This document shows positions 24,877 through 33,072 of a stretch of DNA of 35,363 nt, piece after piece. Under the pieces are notes generated by a model. The model saw only the letters and a program-made list of their open reading frames with translations. It was not told the DNA's origin and ran no database searches. Origin of the DNA: an uncultured Aquificaceae bacterium (GTDB taxonomy: Bacteria > Aquificota > Aquificia > Aquificales > Aquificaceae); contig CALIUI010000114.1 in NCBI GenBank assembly GCA_938048815.1, forward strand, positions 1-35,363. Direction: 5' to 3'. Numbering within the stretch: the stretch's first letter is position 1; each line of letters begins with the position of its first letter. The position numbers were made by a program, and so were the translations under genes.

Positions 24877-25989
24877 ATGGATTGGATGGAGAAGTTTTTA
24901 GAGGATTTAAAGTCAAAAGGTTTATACAGAGAAAGAAGGCTAAGGGAGGGTCTTTTGGATTTTTGTTCTAACGACTATTTGGCTCTAAAAGACCATCCGG
25001 AGGTAATAGAAGAGGCTATAAAGGCTTTGAAAGAGGCAGGTCTGGGTAGTGGTGCCTCTCAGTTGGTTTCAGGATATACAGGATATCATAGGGATTTGGA
25101 AGAAGTTTTGGCAGATTTTAAAAGGGTTCCCTGCTGTGTTCTTTTTGGCTCGGGCTATCTTGCAAACCTTTCCCTTGCCAACTTGGTGCAAGAAAAAGAC
25201 CTTATACTAAGTGATGAATTAAACCATGCAAGCCTGATTGATGGTTGTAGATTGTCCAAGGCGAAGGTTCTTATTTTTAAACACAAGGATTATCAACATC
25301 TGGAGGAGCTTTTAAAAGATCATAGAAAAAATTACAGAAGATGCCTTATCGTAAGCGATACGGTTTTTAGCATGGATGGAGATATAGCCCACATTCCCAC
25401 TTTAAAAAAGCTTGCCAAGGCTTACGATTGCATGCTTTATTTGGACGAAGCCCATGCTACGGGAGTTTTGGGTAAAGAAGGAAGGGGAGGCTTGGAGGAG
25501 TTTATGGAATGTTGGGAAGATTACATGATAATAATAGGCACTCTTTCAAAGGCTATAGGCTCTTACGGAGCCTTTGTGTGCGGTTCAGAAAGACTTTGTC
25601 AATATCTTGTAAATGGGGCGAGGAGTCTTATCTTTTCCACTTCCTTGCCCCCCTCTGTCTGCGCCGGTGCCAAAAGAGCTTTGGAGATCATCAAAGAAAA
25701 TCCAAGCATGGTAAAAAGGTTAAGATACCTATCAACGAAAATCTATAAAAAAATAGCCCTTATAGGGCTTGAAGTAGCCTTTCATGGTACGCCCATAATC
25801 CCCATAATGGTTTATCAAGAGGAGAAGGCTGTAGAAATCAGAGAAAGACTTTTGCAAAAAGGCATATTTCTACAAGCTATAAGATATCCCACGGTACCTT
25901 TTGGCAAAGCAAGGTTAAGGCTAACCGCAAGTCTAAGGTACAAGGAAGAGGATATAGAAAGGCTTATTGATGCCCTTAGGGAGGCATAA
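24877..25989 (+). CDS. bioF: 8-amino-7-oxononanoate synthase (BioF/KBL family)
   Basis: 370 aa. A PLP-dependent alpha-oxoamine synthase. Signatures: LDFCSNDYLALKDHPEV, GLGSGASQLVSGYTGYHRDLE, DELNHASLIDGCRLS, D190-EAH193-ATGVLG and the PLP lysine K225 in GTLSKAIGSYG. BioF makes the biotin precursor from pimeloyl-ACP and alanine; 2-amino-3-ketobutyrate CoA ligase has the same fold, and the two are not separable by eye. No other bio genes are nearby. No SD, probably leaderless behind the recurrent 20-bp element. Confidence 0.88.
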   Translation: MDWMEKFLEDLKSKGLYRERRLREGLLDFCSNDYLALKDHPEVIEEAIKALKEAGLGSGASQLVSGYTGYHRDLEEVLADFKRVPCCVLFGSGYLANLSLANLVQEKDLILSDELNHASLIDGCRLSKAKVLIFKHKDYQHLEELLKDHRKNYRRCLIVSDTVFSMDGDIAHIPTLKKLAKAYDCMLYLDEAHATGVLGKEGRGGLEEFMECWEDYMIIIGTLSKAIGSYGAFVCGSERLCQYLVNGARSLIFSTSLPPSVCAGAKRALEIIKENPSMVKRLRYLSTKIYKKIALIGLEVAFHGTPIIPIMVYQEEKAVEIRERLLQKGIFLQAIRYPTVPFGKARLRLTASLRYKEEDIERLIDALREA

Positions 25990-26388
25990 ATTAGGGTATT
26001 TCAAAATAGCCCTGTCAGGAGAGAATGCCGTTAGCACCACTTAGGATTTTAGCACAAGGACGTACTTAACTTGGGATTTTTGAGGTAGCCCCAAGTTCAA
26101 CCTGCCCCGTAAAAATTCCACAAGTACATATAAGTTGTCTCCCAAGGTAAAAACACCAATACTTTTGACGCCAAACCAGCATTTATGGATAAATCCGTTA
26201 AAGGAACTTCGGGAAGACCCTTGGCATTCCTGTCTTAGAAACCAATTGACAAGCTTATGAACCGAAAAAATTACCTTGCTCAAGTTATTGACTGTAGCCC
26301 TCTTGAAGATTTGTGCACCGATGCCACTTAATTTAAGAATGTTAAAGCTAATAGATAAGATATTAGAAGCTTTAGTAAAATATAAAAG
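25990..26388. other. Decayed intergenic region between bioF and the Sua5/YrdC gene
   Basis: About 400 bp without an intact gene. It contains the second repeat copy (26189-26319, minus strand) and further sequence that on the minus strand reads in a broken frame with several stops (for example FLPWETTYMYLWNFYGAG, stop, TWGYLKNPKLS, visible by hand translation of 26180 downward). A 123-aa minus-strand open frame over it mixes frames of the relic and is not a real gene. The right end holds the next gene's promoter, TAAAAT 7 nt before the ATG. Confidence 0.5.
26189..26319 (-). repeat. Diverged repeat, copy 2 (probable mobile-element gene relic)
   Basis: On the minus strand it aligns with 19840-19973 from GGTGCACAAAT through TTCGGTTCATAA to ACGGATTTAT. 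Copy 2 is about two bases shorter in the poly-T run and has an in-frame stop where copy 1 has Leu, so the shared reading frame is destroyed. Copies lie in opposite orientation 6.3 kb apart. Confidence 0.6.
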
Positions 26389-27087
26389 ATGAAGATCTAT
26401 AAACTCTCCCACAGTTCAATAAGGAAAGCAGCCAAGGTATTAGAAGATGGCGGTATAGTTTGCTTTCCTACCGACACAATATATGGACTCCTCGCCCTTG
26501 CTAGCAACAAAGAAGCGGTGGAAAGGCTTTATTCCATCAGAAGACCCTCTGGAAAGCCCTTTCTTTTACTTTTGCCCTCGCCTTTGTGGGTTGAAAGCCT
26601 TGAGCTTATGGCAAAGGAAGAACATCTGCTTCTTATGGAGCTTTTCAACGCCACCTTTGTCTTTTACAAGAAAAATTCCATACCTTTGTACCTGACAAGG
26701 GGAAGAAAAAGCTTGGCGGTTAGGGTACCACCTCCTACTTCTGAAGTTTATGAACTTTTGGAAATCTTGGGAGAGCCTGTGGTGGCACCCAGCGTAAACC
26801 CGGAAGGGAAAAACCCTGCAACCACCATAAAGGAAGCCATAGAATACTTCGGAGATAAAATAGACCTATACATGGATGGTGGAAAAAGGCAAGGAAAGCC
26901 CTCAACCATCGTAAGGGTTATATCCCCCCATGGCTTAAGGCTTCTAAGGGAAGGCAGTATACCCTTTGAAAATATCCTTAAAGCCTTCAGGGAATTAAAG
27001 ATCACTTCCTTTTTTTCATCTGAAGCCTTTCCTTTAGAGTTTTCCTCTTTGGGCCTTTTTGATCTTCCTTTCCCTCCACACCGCTAA
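26389..27087 (+). CDS. Sua5/YciO/YrdC family protein (threonylcarbamoyl-AMP synthase)
   Basis: 232 aa. YrdC domain about 5-195: PTDTIYGLLALASNKEAVERLYSIRRPSGKPFLLL (residues ~26-60), RVPPPTSEVYELL, GEPVVAPSVNPEGK and RQGKPSTIVRV. This fold makes threonylcarbamoyl-AMP for tRNA t6A37. The last ~28 residues (after RELK) are antisense to the secA 3' end and match no family block; the stop lies 86 nt inside secA. A TsaC/Sua5-type assignment rather than YciO is uncertain. A -10 TAAAAT lies 7 nt before the ATG: leaderless. Confidence 0.88.
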   Translation: MKIYKLSHSSIRKAAKVLEDGGIVCFPTDTIYGLLALASNKEAVERLYSIRRPSGKPFLLLLPSPLWVESLELMAKEEHLLLMELFNATFVFYKKNSIPLYLTRGRKSLAVRVPPPTSEVYELLEILGEPVVAPSVNPEGKNPATTIKEAIEYFGDKIDLYMDGGKRQGKPSTIVRVISPHGLRLLREGSIPFENILKAFRELKITSFFSSEAFPLEFSSLGLFDLPFPPHR

Positions 27088-29797
27088 ATATTGCCACGTT
27101 GAGAAGCTTTTCCCTTTCTTCTTCTTCCCTTTTCCTCTCTTCCTCCAGCTCCTCTTGGGATTTTACCTGTATGTGGAATAGGTCTGTTATAAACCTTTCT
27201 CTTAGCCTGCTTAACATATCCTCAAAAAGATAAAAGGCTTCTTTCTTGTATTCTACAAGGGGATCCCTTGAAGCGTACCCCCTTAGGTATATGCTTTCTC
27301 TTAGCCTGTCCATGGTATGAAGGTGCTCCCTCCAAAGATGGTCAAGGTTGGAGAGCATAAGGATCTTTACAAGTTCCATAAACACACTTTCCCCAATCTC
27401 TTCTTTCTTTGCCTCCAAAAGTTTAAGGATATCATCTTTTAGGGCTTTTATTAGGTCTTCTTTATCACGTGCTTGATGAATATCCAACTCTTTGCCCGTT
27501 AATTCCCTTAGATAATCCCTTAGGGGCTCTGTCTCCCAAAGCTCTGGCTCTTCTTCTTTTAGAAGTTCATTGACCTTTTGAGCTAAAAGGTCGTGGATAA
27601 ATTCTTCAAGGTAATCCAATAAGCCCTTTGATTCAAGTATATCCCTCCTGATGGAATAAACAGTTAGCCTTTGGGTGTTCATTACCATATCGTATTCAAG
27701 AAGCCTTTTCCTTATTTGGAAGTTCTGCGCTTCCACTCTTTTCTGGGCGTTTTGTATGGCTTTGGTTACCATACCGCTTTCTATGGGCTCTCCAGGCGGA
27801 ATTTTTAGAATTTCCATAAGTCTTTTGACCCTATCTCCTCCAAATATTCGCATAAGGTCGTCTTCAAGGGAAAGGACAAAGCGAGACTCTCCGGGATCTC
27901 CCTGTCTTCCAGCCCTACCCCTCAACTGGTTATCTATCCTTCTTGATTCGTGCCTTTCTGTACCTATAACCAAAAGCCCACCAAGCTCTACCACCTTTTT
28001 CTTTTCTTCTTCTGTTATCCTATAGGCTTCCTCCAAGGCTTGTTTCCACTCTTCTTCTGTGGCTTCTTCCAAAGATCTGTTCTTTGAACGTAGTATCTCC
28101 CTCGCTAAGTATTCGGGGTTTCCTCCAAGGAGTATGTCTGTTCCTCTCCCCGCCATGTTGGTGGATATGGTAACCGCTCCAAGCCTTCCCGCCTGAGCTA
28201 TTATCTCTGCCTCTCTTTCATGTTGCTTTGCGTTAAGCACGTTGTGGGGTATTTTTTCCTTTTGAAGAAGCCTTGAAAGGTGTTCTGAATCTTCTATGGA
28301 TACAGTGCCAACCAATATGGGCCTGCCCTTGGTATGCTCTTCCTTTATAGTGCCTACCACCGCCTGCCATTTTTCTTCCTTAGTTTTATAGACAAGGTCA
28401 GGATGGTCTTTTCTTCTCATAGGTTTGTGGGTTGGTACAACCACTACCTCAAGACCATATATCTCTTTAAACTCCAAAGCCTCCGTTTCTGCAGTTCCTG
28501 TCATACCGGAGAGTTTTCTGTAGAGCTTAAAGTAGTTTTGGAAAGTTATACTTGCCAAGGTTTGATTTTCCTTTTGGATAGGTACACCCTCCTTTACTTC
28601 TATAGCTTGGTGCAATCCATCGCTCCACCTTCTACCAGGAAGTACCCTACCGGTAAATTCATCCACTATAAGCACTTCGCCATCTTTCACTATATAATGG
28701 ACATCCCTTTTAAAAAGGGTGTGTGCCCTTAGGGCTTGGTTTATCGCATGCAATAGTTCTATATTCCTAAGGTCGTAAAGGTTATCAATGTTTAGTAGTT
28801 TTTCCACTTTCTTTATACCAGATTCCGTAAGCTGCACTGTTCTGTTTTTCTCATCAAGGATAAAATCTTCTTCTTGTTTTAGCTTTCTTACCACCTCGTC
28901 CGCCTTGTAATAAATAGAGATATCCATCTCCGCTGGTCCGGAGATGATAAGGGGGGTTCTTGCCTCGTCTATAAGGATAGAGTCCACTTCGTCCACTATG
29001 GCAAAGTTATGGCCCTTTACCTGTACTATCTCTTCCAAAGAAAAAGCCATGTTGTCCCTTAGGTAGTCAAAGCCAAACTCATTGTTGGTGCCATAGGTTA
29101 TATGGCATTGGTATGCCTCTTTTCTTGTACAGGGCACAAGCTTGGTATAAAAGGCCTTTTTGGCTTGTACCTTTATAAGGTGTGAAGGCAAGGTTTCCTC
29201 AAAGTAGCCTTTGGGCCATACCCTAAGGTCTTCTTCTATGGCCCTTTGGGCAAGTTCCTTGTTAGCCCATTCCACCCTGTAGGAGCTATAATCGGAGTTT
29301 ATAACCCCCACATCAAGGCCAAGGAAAAGGTATATGGCACCCATCCACTGGGCGTCCCTCCTTGCCAGATAGTCGTTAACGGTTACCACATGCACTCCTT
29401 CATCTGTCATGGCATTTATGGCTGTGGCGGAAGTTGCCACAAGGGTTTTACCCTCTCCCGTTTTCATCTCCGCTATCTTGCCCTCGTGCAATACAAGACC
29501 ACCTATAAGCTGTACGTCAAAGAACCTAAGACCGAGAACCCTTTTGCCCGCTTCTCTAACAAGGGCAAAAGCAAGCTCTACCTCCTGCGTTATCTCCCCC
29601 CTTAATATCCTTTCTTTGACTTCTTCCTCTTGCAAGATCCTTTGATGTAGATCCTGAGCCATTTGTACTATCTCAAGGTTGGATAAGGCATCCAGGTCTT
29701 TCTCTTTCTGAGTTATCCTTTTAACTACCTTGCGCAGCCTTTTTACTTCTCTATCGCTCTTTGTACCAAGCAGTTTTTTAACAAGCCATTCTATCAT
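27002..29797 (-). CDS. secA: Protein translocase ATPase SecA
   Basis: 931 aa. The ATPase motor of Sec export. Walker A is MKTGEGKT (111-118), the DEAD-like box DEVDSILIDEARTPLIISGP, NBD2 has TISTNMAGRGTDILLGG, and the RGRAGRQGDPG motif VI is present. Between NSDYSSY and RKEAY (about 168-225) there is a ~50-residue insert absent from E. coli SecA, a signature I recall for Aquificae and Thermotogae. The C-terminus ends KERLQMKKRK without the zinc-binding CxCxSxxxxxxC tail, so SecB-type zinc contacts are unlikely. TATAAT lies 10 nt before the ATG, overlapping the MntA stop. Its 3' end overlaps the Sua5/YrdC gene on the other strand. Confidence 0.97.
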   Translation of the reverse strand: MIEWLVKKLLGTKSDREVKRLRKVVKRITQKEKDLDALSNLEIVQMAQDLHQRILQEEEVKERILRGEITQEVELAFALVREAGKRVLGLRFFDVQLIGGLVLHEGKIAEMKTGEGKTLVATSATAINAMTDEGVHVVTVNDYLARRDAQWMGAIYLFLGLDVGVINSDYSSYRVEWANKELAQRAIEEDLRVWPKGYFEETLPSHLIKVQAKKAFYTKLVPCTRKEAYQCHITYGTNNEFGFDYLRDNMAFSLEEIVQVKGHNFAIVDEVDSILIDEARTPLIISGPAEMDISIYYKADEVVRKLKQEEDFILDEKNRTVQLTESGIKKVEKLLNIDNLYDLRNIELLHAINQALRAHTLFKRDVHYIVKDGEVLIVDEFTGRVLPGRRWSDGLHQAIEVKEGVPIQKENQTLASITFQNYFKLYRKLSGMTGTAETEALEFKEIYGLEVVVVPTHKPMRRKDHPDLVYKTKEEKWQAVVGTIKEEHTKGRPILVGTVSIEDSEHLSRLLQKEKIPHNVLNAKQHEREAEIIAQAGRLGAVTISTNMAGRGTDILLGGNPEYLAREILRSKNRSLEEATEEEWKQALEEAYRITEEEKKKVVELGGLLVIGTERHESRRIDNQLRGRAGRQGDPGESRFVLSLEDDLMRIFGGDRVKRLMEILKIPPGEPIESGMVTKAIQNAQKRVEAQNFQIRKRLLEYDMVMNTQRLTVYSIRRDILESKGLLDYLEEFIHDLLAQKVNELLKEEEPELWETEPLRDYLRELTGKELDIHQARDKEDLIKALKDDILKLLEAKKEEIGESVFMELVKILMLSNLDHLWREHLHTMDRLRESIYLRGYASRDPLVEYKKEAFYLFEDMLSRLRERFITDLFHIQVKSQEELEEERKREEEEREKLLNVAIFSGVEGKEDQKGPKRKTLKERLQMKKRK

Positions 29798-29808
29798 AAC
29801 GTATAAAA

Positions 29809-30114
29809 TTATACAACCCTGTAAAATTCCTTTCCTTCCTCTCTTATATGCCTTAAGAAATCCTCATCCTTCAAAGATTCGTACCTTATAAGGTCTATTT
29901 TATAGGGCAAGTTTAATTCATCAAGGTCAGACATCAGTCTAAGGTATTGGGAAAAGCTTAGCTTTGGGGCAAAGATCACTATATCTATATCAGAACCCCT
30001 TGAATAATTTCCCCTTGCCCTTGAGCCAATGATGAAAGCCCTTTCTATAGGATAAGAAGCCAAAACCTCTCTTATTCTTTCCAAAACATTAGCCTCTAAA
30101 CCGAACTCATCCAT
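29809..30114 (-). CDS. mntA: MntA-type antitoxin (minimal nucleotidyltransferase)
   Basis: 101 aa. It has the exact nucleotidyltransferase motif G30-S31-x10-D42-I-D44 (GSRARGNYSRGSDID) and the downstream beta-strand with D/E. MntA-type antitoxins neutralise HepT by AMPylating its active-site tyrosine. The start at 30114 is chosen because it gives an 8-nt overlap with the toxin stop (ATGGATGA); a longer frame from 30144 would overlap 38 nt. It is followed closely by secA. Confidence 0.85.
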   Translation of the reverse strand: MDEFGLEANVLERIREVLASYPIERAFIIGSRARGNYSRGSDIDIVIFAPKLSFSQYLRLMSDLDELNLPYKIDLIRYESLKDEDFLRHIREEGKEFYRVV

Positions 30115-30523
30115 GGTCTTCTTGTAGCTTTTTAAACCTTTCAAGGAGTTCTTTAAAGGCTTGATAATAGGTATTCACAACACGCTGAATTAACTCCTTT
30201 GCCATCTCCTCGTCATAGGTATGAGAAGTAAGATTTCTTGCTTGTATCATTTCCATCCAAACCTCTCCCTTTTCAATTATTCCATACTTAAAAGCCAATC
30301 TAAAAGCATCCCTTGAACCTTTTACATCGCTTATTCCTTGATAGATAAGGTAATCCCTTAGCAGGTTCCAGCTAAGCTCAAAGGTGTGTTCAAAGGCTTG
30401 AATAAGCCCTTGCTTTTCAAGGTCGGTAAGCTCCCTCTCCTTGTATAGATCCACGGCCTTTTCCAATTGCTTAAAAGCCTTTTCAAACTTATTCAATCTT
30501 TGAAGCCATCTGTTCTTTTCCAT
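30107..30523 (-). CDS. hepT: HepT-type HEPN toxin (RNase)
   Basis: 138 aa, all-helical HEPN fold of the HI0074/nucleotidyltransferase-substrate-binding family. The catalytic motif R96-x4-H101-x-Y103 (RNLTSHTY) is complete, which marks an active HepT ribonuclease and the tyrosine that MntA modifies. It precedes the MNT gene with overlap, the usual order. No clear SD; a weak AT-rich -10 lies near the ATG. It probably stabilises the region or defends against phage, as in other HepT/MntA pairs. Confidence 0.85.
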   Translation of the reverse strand: MEKNRWLQRLNKFEKAFKQLEKAVDLYKERELTDLEKQGLIQAFEHTFELSWNLLRDYLIYQGISDVKGSRDAFRLAFKYGIIEKGEVWMEMIQARNLTSHTYDEEMAKELIQRVVNTYYQAFKELLERFKKLQEDHG

Positions 30524-30604
30524 TTATGTAATAAATTTAATCGCAACAGGATTTTTTCCTTTTCCACCAAAGATAAGAAGGTATAAGGATAAGAAAAAAA
30601 AGGA

Positions 30605-32677
30605 TCAAGTACTCCATATGAGGCTTCCTATCCTGTAGGCTAAAAGCCCAAAGAACCAACCTACAGCAAAGCTATAAGCCAAGAAAAGAAGGGCAAACCT
30701 TTTGCCCGCCTCCCTCCACATGACCGCCACAGTACCAAGGCAAGAAGTGTACAAAAGCAAGAAAACCATAAAGGCAAGACCAGAAGCAGGAGAAAGACTT
30801 TTGGCTATTATGCCTTTTAAACCATCCACAGATCCCTCTTCTACCTCAAAGGCGGTAGGTACAGGATTAAAGAGGTTTATAAAGGCTTCCTTGAAAGCTA
30901 AAAGGAGAGAGATTCCTTGTTCCTTCAAGGCTTTAAGGGCGTTGAACTCTTTTTTATCCTCTTGGGACTCAACCGCATATATGGTAGCCATAGAGCTAAG
31001 CACTATCTCCCGAGCTAAAAAGGCAGGTATTAAAGATGTGGACATTCTCCAATCGTCAAGCCCTAAAGGAGCAAAGATTGGGGATATGGTTTTTCCAATG
31101 TATCCTGCTATACTTTCCGAAGGGTTTTTAACTCCTGGAGGAAGGTTTAACAGAAGCCAGATAACTACGGAAGCAGCAAAGATCAAAGTTCCAGCCCTGT
31201 AGAGAAAGTCTTTAACATAAACCCATACAACTCTCAAAAGGAGCCTTAAAGTGGGCAGTCTATAGGGTGGTAGCTCCATAACAAAGTGGTACAAACTACC
31301 CCTAAAAAGAGTTTTTCTAAGAACAAAGGCCGTAAGCAAGGCTGTTAATATTCCTAAAAGATAAAGGCTAAATATAACAGTAGCAGGGTTTTTGAAAAAA
31401 ATGACCGCAAAAAAGGAAAAGACCACAAGCCTTGCAGGGCAGCTCATAAAGGGTATCATGGCGATCACCAGCAGTTTATCCCTTTTTGTCTCCAAAGTTT
31501 TTGTGGCCACAATTGCGGGCACATTACATCCAAAGCCCAAAAGTAAAGGCACAAGGCTTTTGCCATGAAGTCCAAGCCTGTGCATAAACCTGTCCATCAA
31601 AAAGGCTATGCGAGGCAAATACCCAGAGAATTCAAGGAGAGAAAGCATAAAATATATGACCGCAATAAGGGGTAAAAAGGTAAAAACAAAGCCCACACCA
31701 CCTATGATTGCCTCCGCTACAACCCTTTTTATAATCTCTCCTACGCCTATAGCATCAAGAGCTTGTAAAGTCAATGGGGAGAGAAAGTCCTTTATAAAGC
31801 CATCTATCCAGTCCATAAAGGGGGATGAAAAATCAAAGGATATCTTAAAAACCAAAAACATAACCAAAAGAAAAATGGGAATACCAAACCATGGATGTAA
31901 AAGGAGCTTATCTATGGAATCGGTTATATCCCTTGCGGTTAGAGATCTTCTAATTACAACCTCTTTATAAATACCATGGGCTGTGGCATACCTTTCATCC
32001 TTTACAATTTCATAAACATCCTTGGCATAGATCCTTTTAAGACTTTCCCTGTACTCTTTGAACCTATCTTCTGTAGAGAGTTTTCTTATTAACTTTGCTT
32101 TTGTTTCTTGCCCAGTTTCCATTGCTTTTTGTAAAACTTCTTCCAATTCTTTTGAGTACCTCAAAGCCTTTGGCTTTTCTTTGGAGTTAAAAACCTCCAC
32201 TATATGGGGCAAAAGAGCCTTTACACCTTCTCCAGTTCTTGCATTGGTCTTTAGCACTCTTACTCCCAAAAGGTCTGAGAGCCTTTCTTCCCTTACCTCT
32301 ATCCCCAGCTTTTGAGCTTCATCTACCATGTTTAACACCAAGATCATGGGAATTTCCAATTCCAAAAGCTCTACCGTTAAAAGAAGGTCTCTTTCCATGT
32401 TGGGCGTTTCTATAACGTTTAGTATCAAATCTGGCTTTTCCGTGGTAAGGTAGTTATACGCTACCCACTCATCCTCCGACAAGGGCTCAAGGGTATAAAT
32501 ACCAGGAAGGTCTATAAGATGTATTTCATAATCCCAAAATTTAACCTTTCCCTCCTTCTTTTCTACCGTAACGCCGGGCCAGTTGCCCACCTTTAGATTT
32601 GTCCCCGCCAAGTGGTTAAGAAGACTTGTCTTTCCTACGTTAGGATTGCCCGCAAGGGCTACTCTTATAGTTTTCAT
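30605..32677 (-). CDS. feoB: Ferrous iron transporter FeoB
   Basis: 690 aa. N-terminal G domain: G1 GNPNVGKTS, G3 DLPGIY, G4 NMVDE, with helical GDI-like region up to ~250. The C-terminal half has the two Gate/core segments with FVFTFLPLIAVIYFMLSLLE, LLGFGCNVPAIVATKTLE (Cys in GCNVPA) and FMSCPARLVVFSFF (Cys). Full length. It imports Fe(II) across the inner membrane. The start overlaps feoA by 4 nt (ATGA). No feoC follows; the next gene downstream is the hepT toxin after 81 bp. Confidence 0.96.
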   Translation of the reverse strand: MKTIRVALAGNPNVGKTSLLNHLAGTNLKVGNWPGVTVEKKEGKVKFWDYEIHLIDLPGIYTLEPLSEDEWVAYNYLTTEKPDLILNVIETPNMERDLLLTVELLELEIPMILVLNMVDEAQKLGIEVREERLSDLLGVRVLKTNARTGEGVKALLPHIVEVFNSKEKPKALRYSKELEEVLQKAMETGQETKAKLIRKLSTEDRFKEYRESLKRIYAKDVYEIVKDERYATAHGIYKEVVIRRSLTARDITDSIDKLLLHPWFGIPIFLLVMFLVFKISFDFSSPFMDWIDGFIKDFLSPLTLQALDAIGVGEIIKRVVAEAIIGGVGFVFTFLPLIAVIYFMLSLLEFSGYLPRIAFLMDRFMHRLGLHGKSLVPLLLGFGCNVPAIVATKTLETKRDKLLVIAMIPFMSCPARLVVFSFFAVIFFKNPATVIFSLYLLGILTALLTAFVLRKTLFRGSLYHFVMELPPYRLPTLRLLLRVVWVYVKDFLYRAGTLIFAASVVIWLLLNLPPGVKNPSESIAGYIGKTISPIFAPLGLDDWRMSTSLIPAFLAREIVLSSMATIYAVESQEDKKEFNALKALKEQGISLLLAFKEAFINLFNPVPTAFEVEEGSVDGLKGIIAKSLSPASGLAFMVFLLLYTSCLGTVAVMWREAGKRFALLFLAYSFAVGWFFGLLAYRIGSLIWST

Positions 32678-32886
32678 TGAACTTCTATGTTTTTGGCTAT
32701 CTCCCTGCTTATCACTATCCTTGAATTATCCACCTTAAGAAGGAGGTTTCTGCCCACCTTCTGTATCAGGGCTATTTTTCTGCCTTTTCTTAGCCCCATG
32801 GCTTTTATTTTCTCCAATATATCCTCCTTGCCAGAGAGATTTAGTATCATCACCTCTTGACCGGGCTTGATCTCCTCAAGCTTCAT
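32674..32886 (-). CDS. feoA: FeoA-type SH3-like protein
   Basis: 70 aa. Single SH3-like FeoA domain: LEEIKPGQEVMILNLSG, the MGLRKGRKIALIQK turn and VDNSRIVISREIAKNI. Partner of FeoB. ATG at 32886 preceded by GGAGGTAATTG; a TTG one codon upstream is in frame but less likely. Transcribed with feoB from the promoter at 32942-32914. Confidence 0.94.
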   Translation of the reverse strand: MKLEEIKPGQEVMILNLSGKEDILEKIKAMGLRKGRKIALIQKVGRNLLLKVDNSRIVISREIAKNIEVQ

Positions 32887-32913
32887 CAATTACCTCCGTA
32901 AAAAGTTGGTATT

Positions 32914-32942
32914 AATATACAATCTTAAAATTACTTTGTCAA
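32914..32942 (-). promoter_or_regulatory. Consensus-like promoter of feoAB
   Basis: TTGACA (32942-32937), a 17-bp spacer and TATATT (32919-32914), with about 20 nt of leader to the SD. The -10 sits in an imperfect palindrome (TTGGTATTAATATACAA), a possible operator for an iron regulator. No clear Fur box consensus. Confidence 0.75.
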
Positions 32943-32946
32943 GGGT

Positions 32947-33017
32947 TTTTGGAAAGGTGTTCAAAAATTTTTGTAGACCCCTTGTAATAAATCAAAAATT
33001 TAGCTAAAATATCCTCT
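32947..33017. other. Divergent region between feoA and the GAF-PAS-GGDEF-EAL gene
   Basis: AT-rich. It has a direct repeat TCAAAAATTT (32961 and 32992, 31 bp apart), the first part of the palindrome CAAAAATTTTTG, and a plus-strand -10 TAAAAT (33006-33011) 7 nt before the ATG at 33018. Confidence 0.45.
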
Positions 33018-33072
33018 ATGAAGGGGAGCTTGGTTTTCAAAGGTTTTAAGAAGCCTTACAGGGGAAGAAGAT

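Noticed and set aside
26041-26412. 123-aa minus-strand ORF between bioF and the Sua5/YrdC gene
   Set aside because: It crosses the decayed repeat in mixed frames and overlaps the promoter and start of the next gene; the homologous frame contains stops.
32890-32946. Fur box at the feoAB promoter
   Set aside because: Only an imperfect AT palindrome is present; it does not match the GATAATGATAATCATTATC-type consensus well enough to call.
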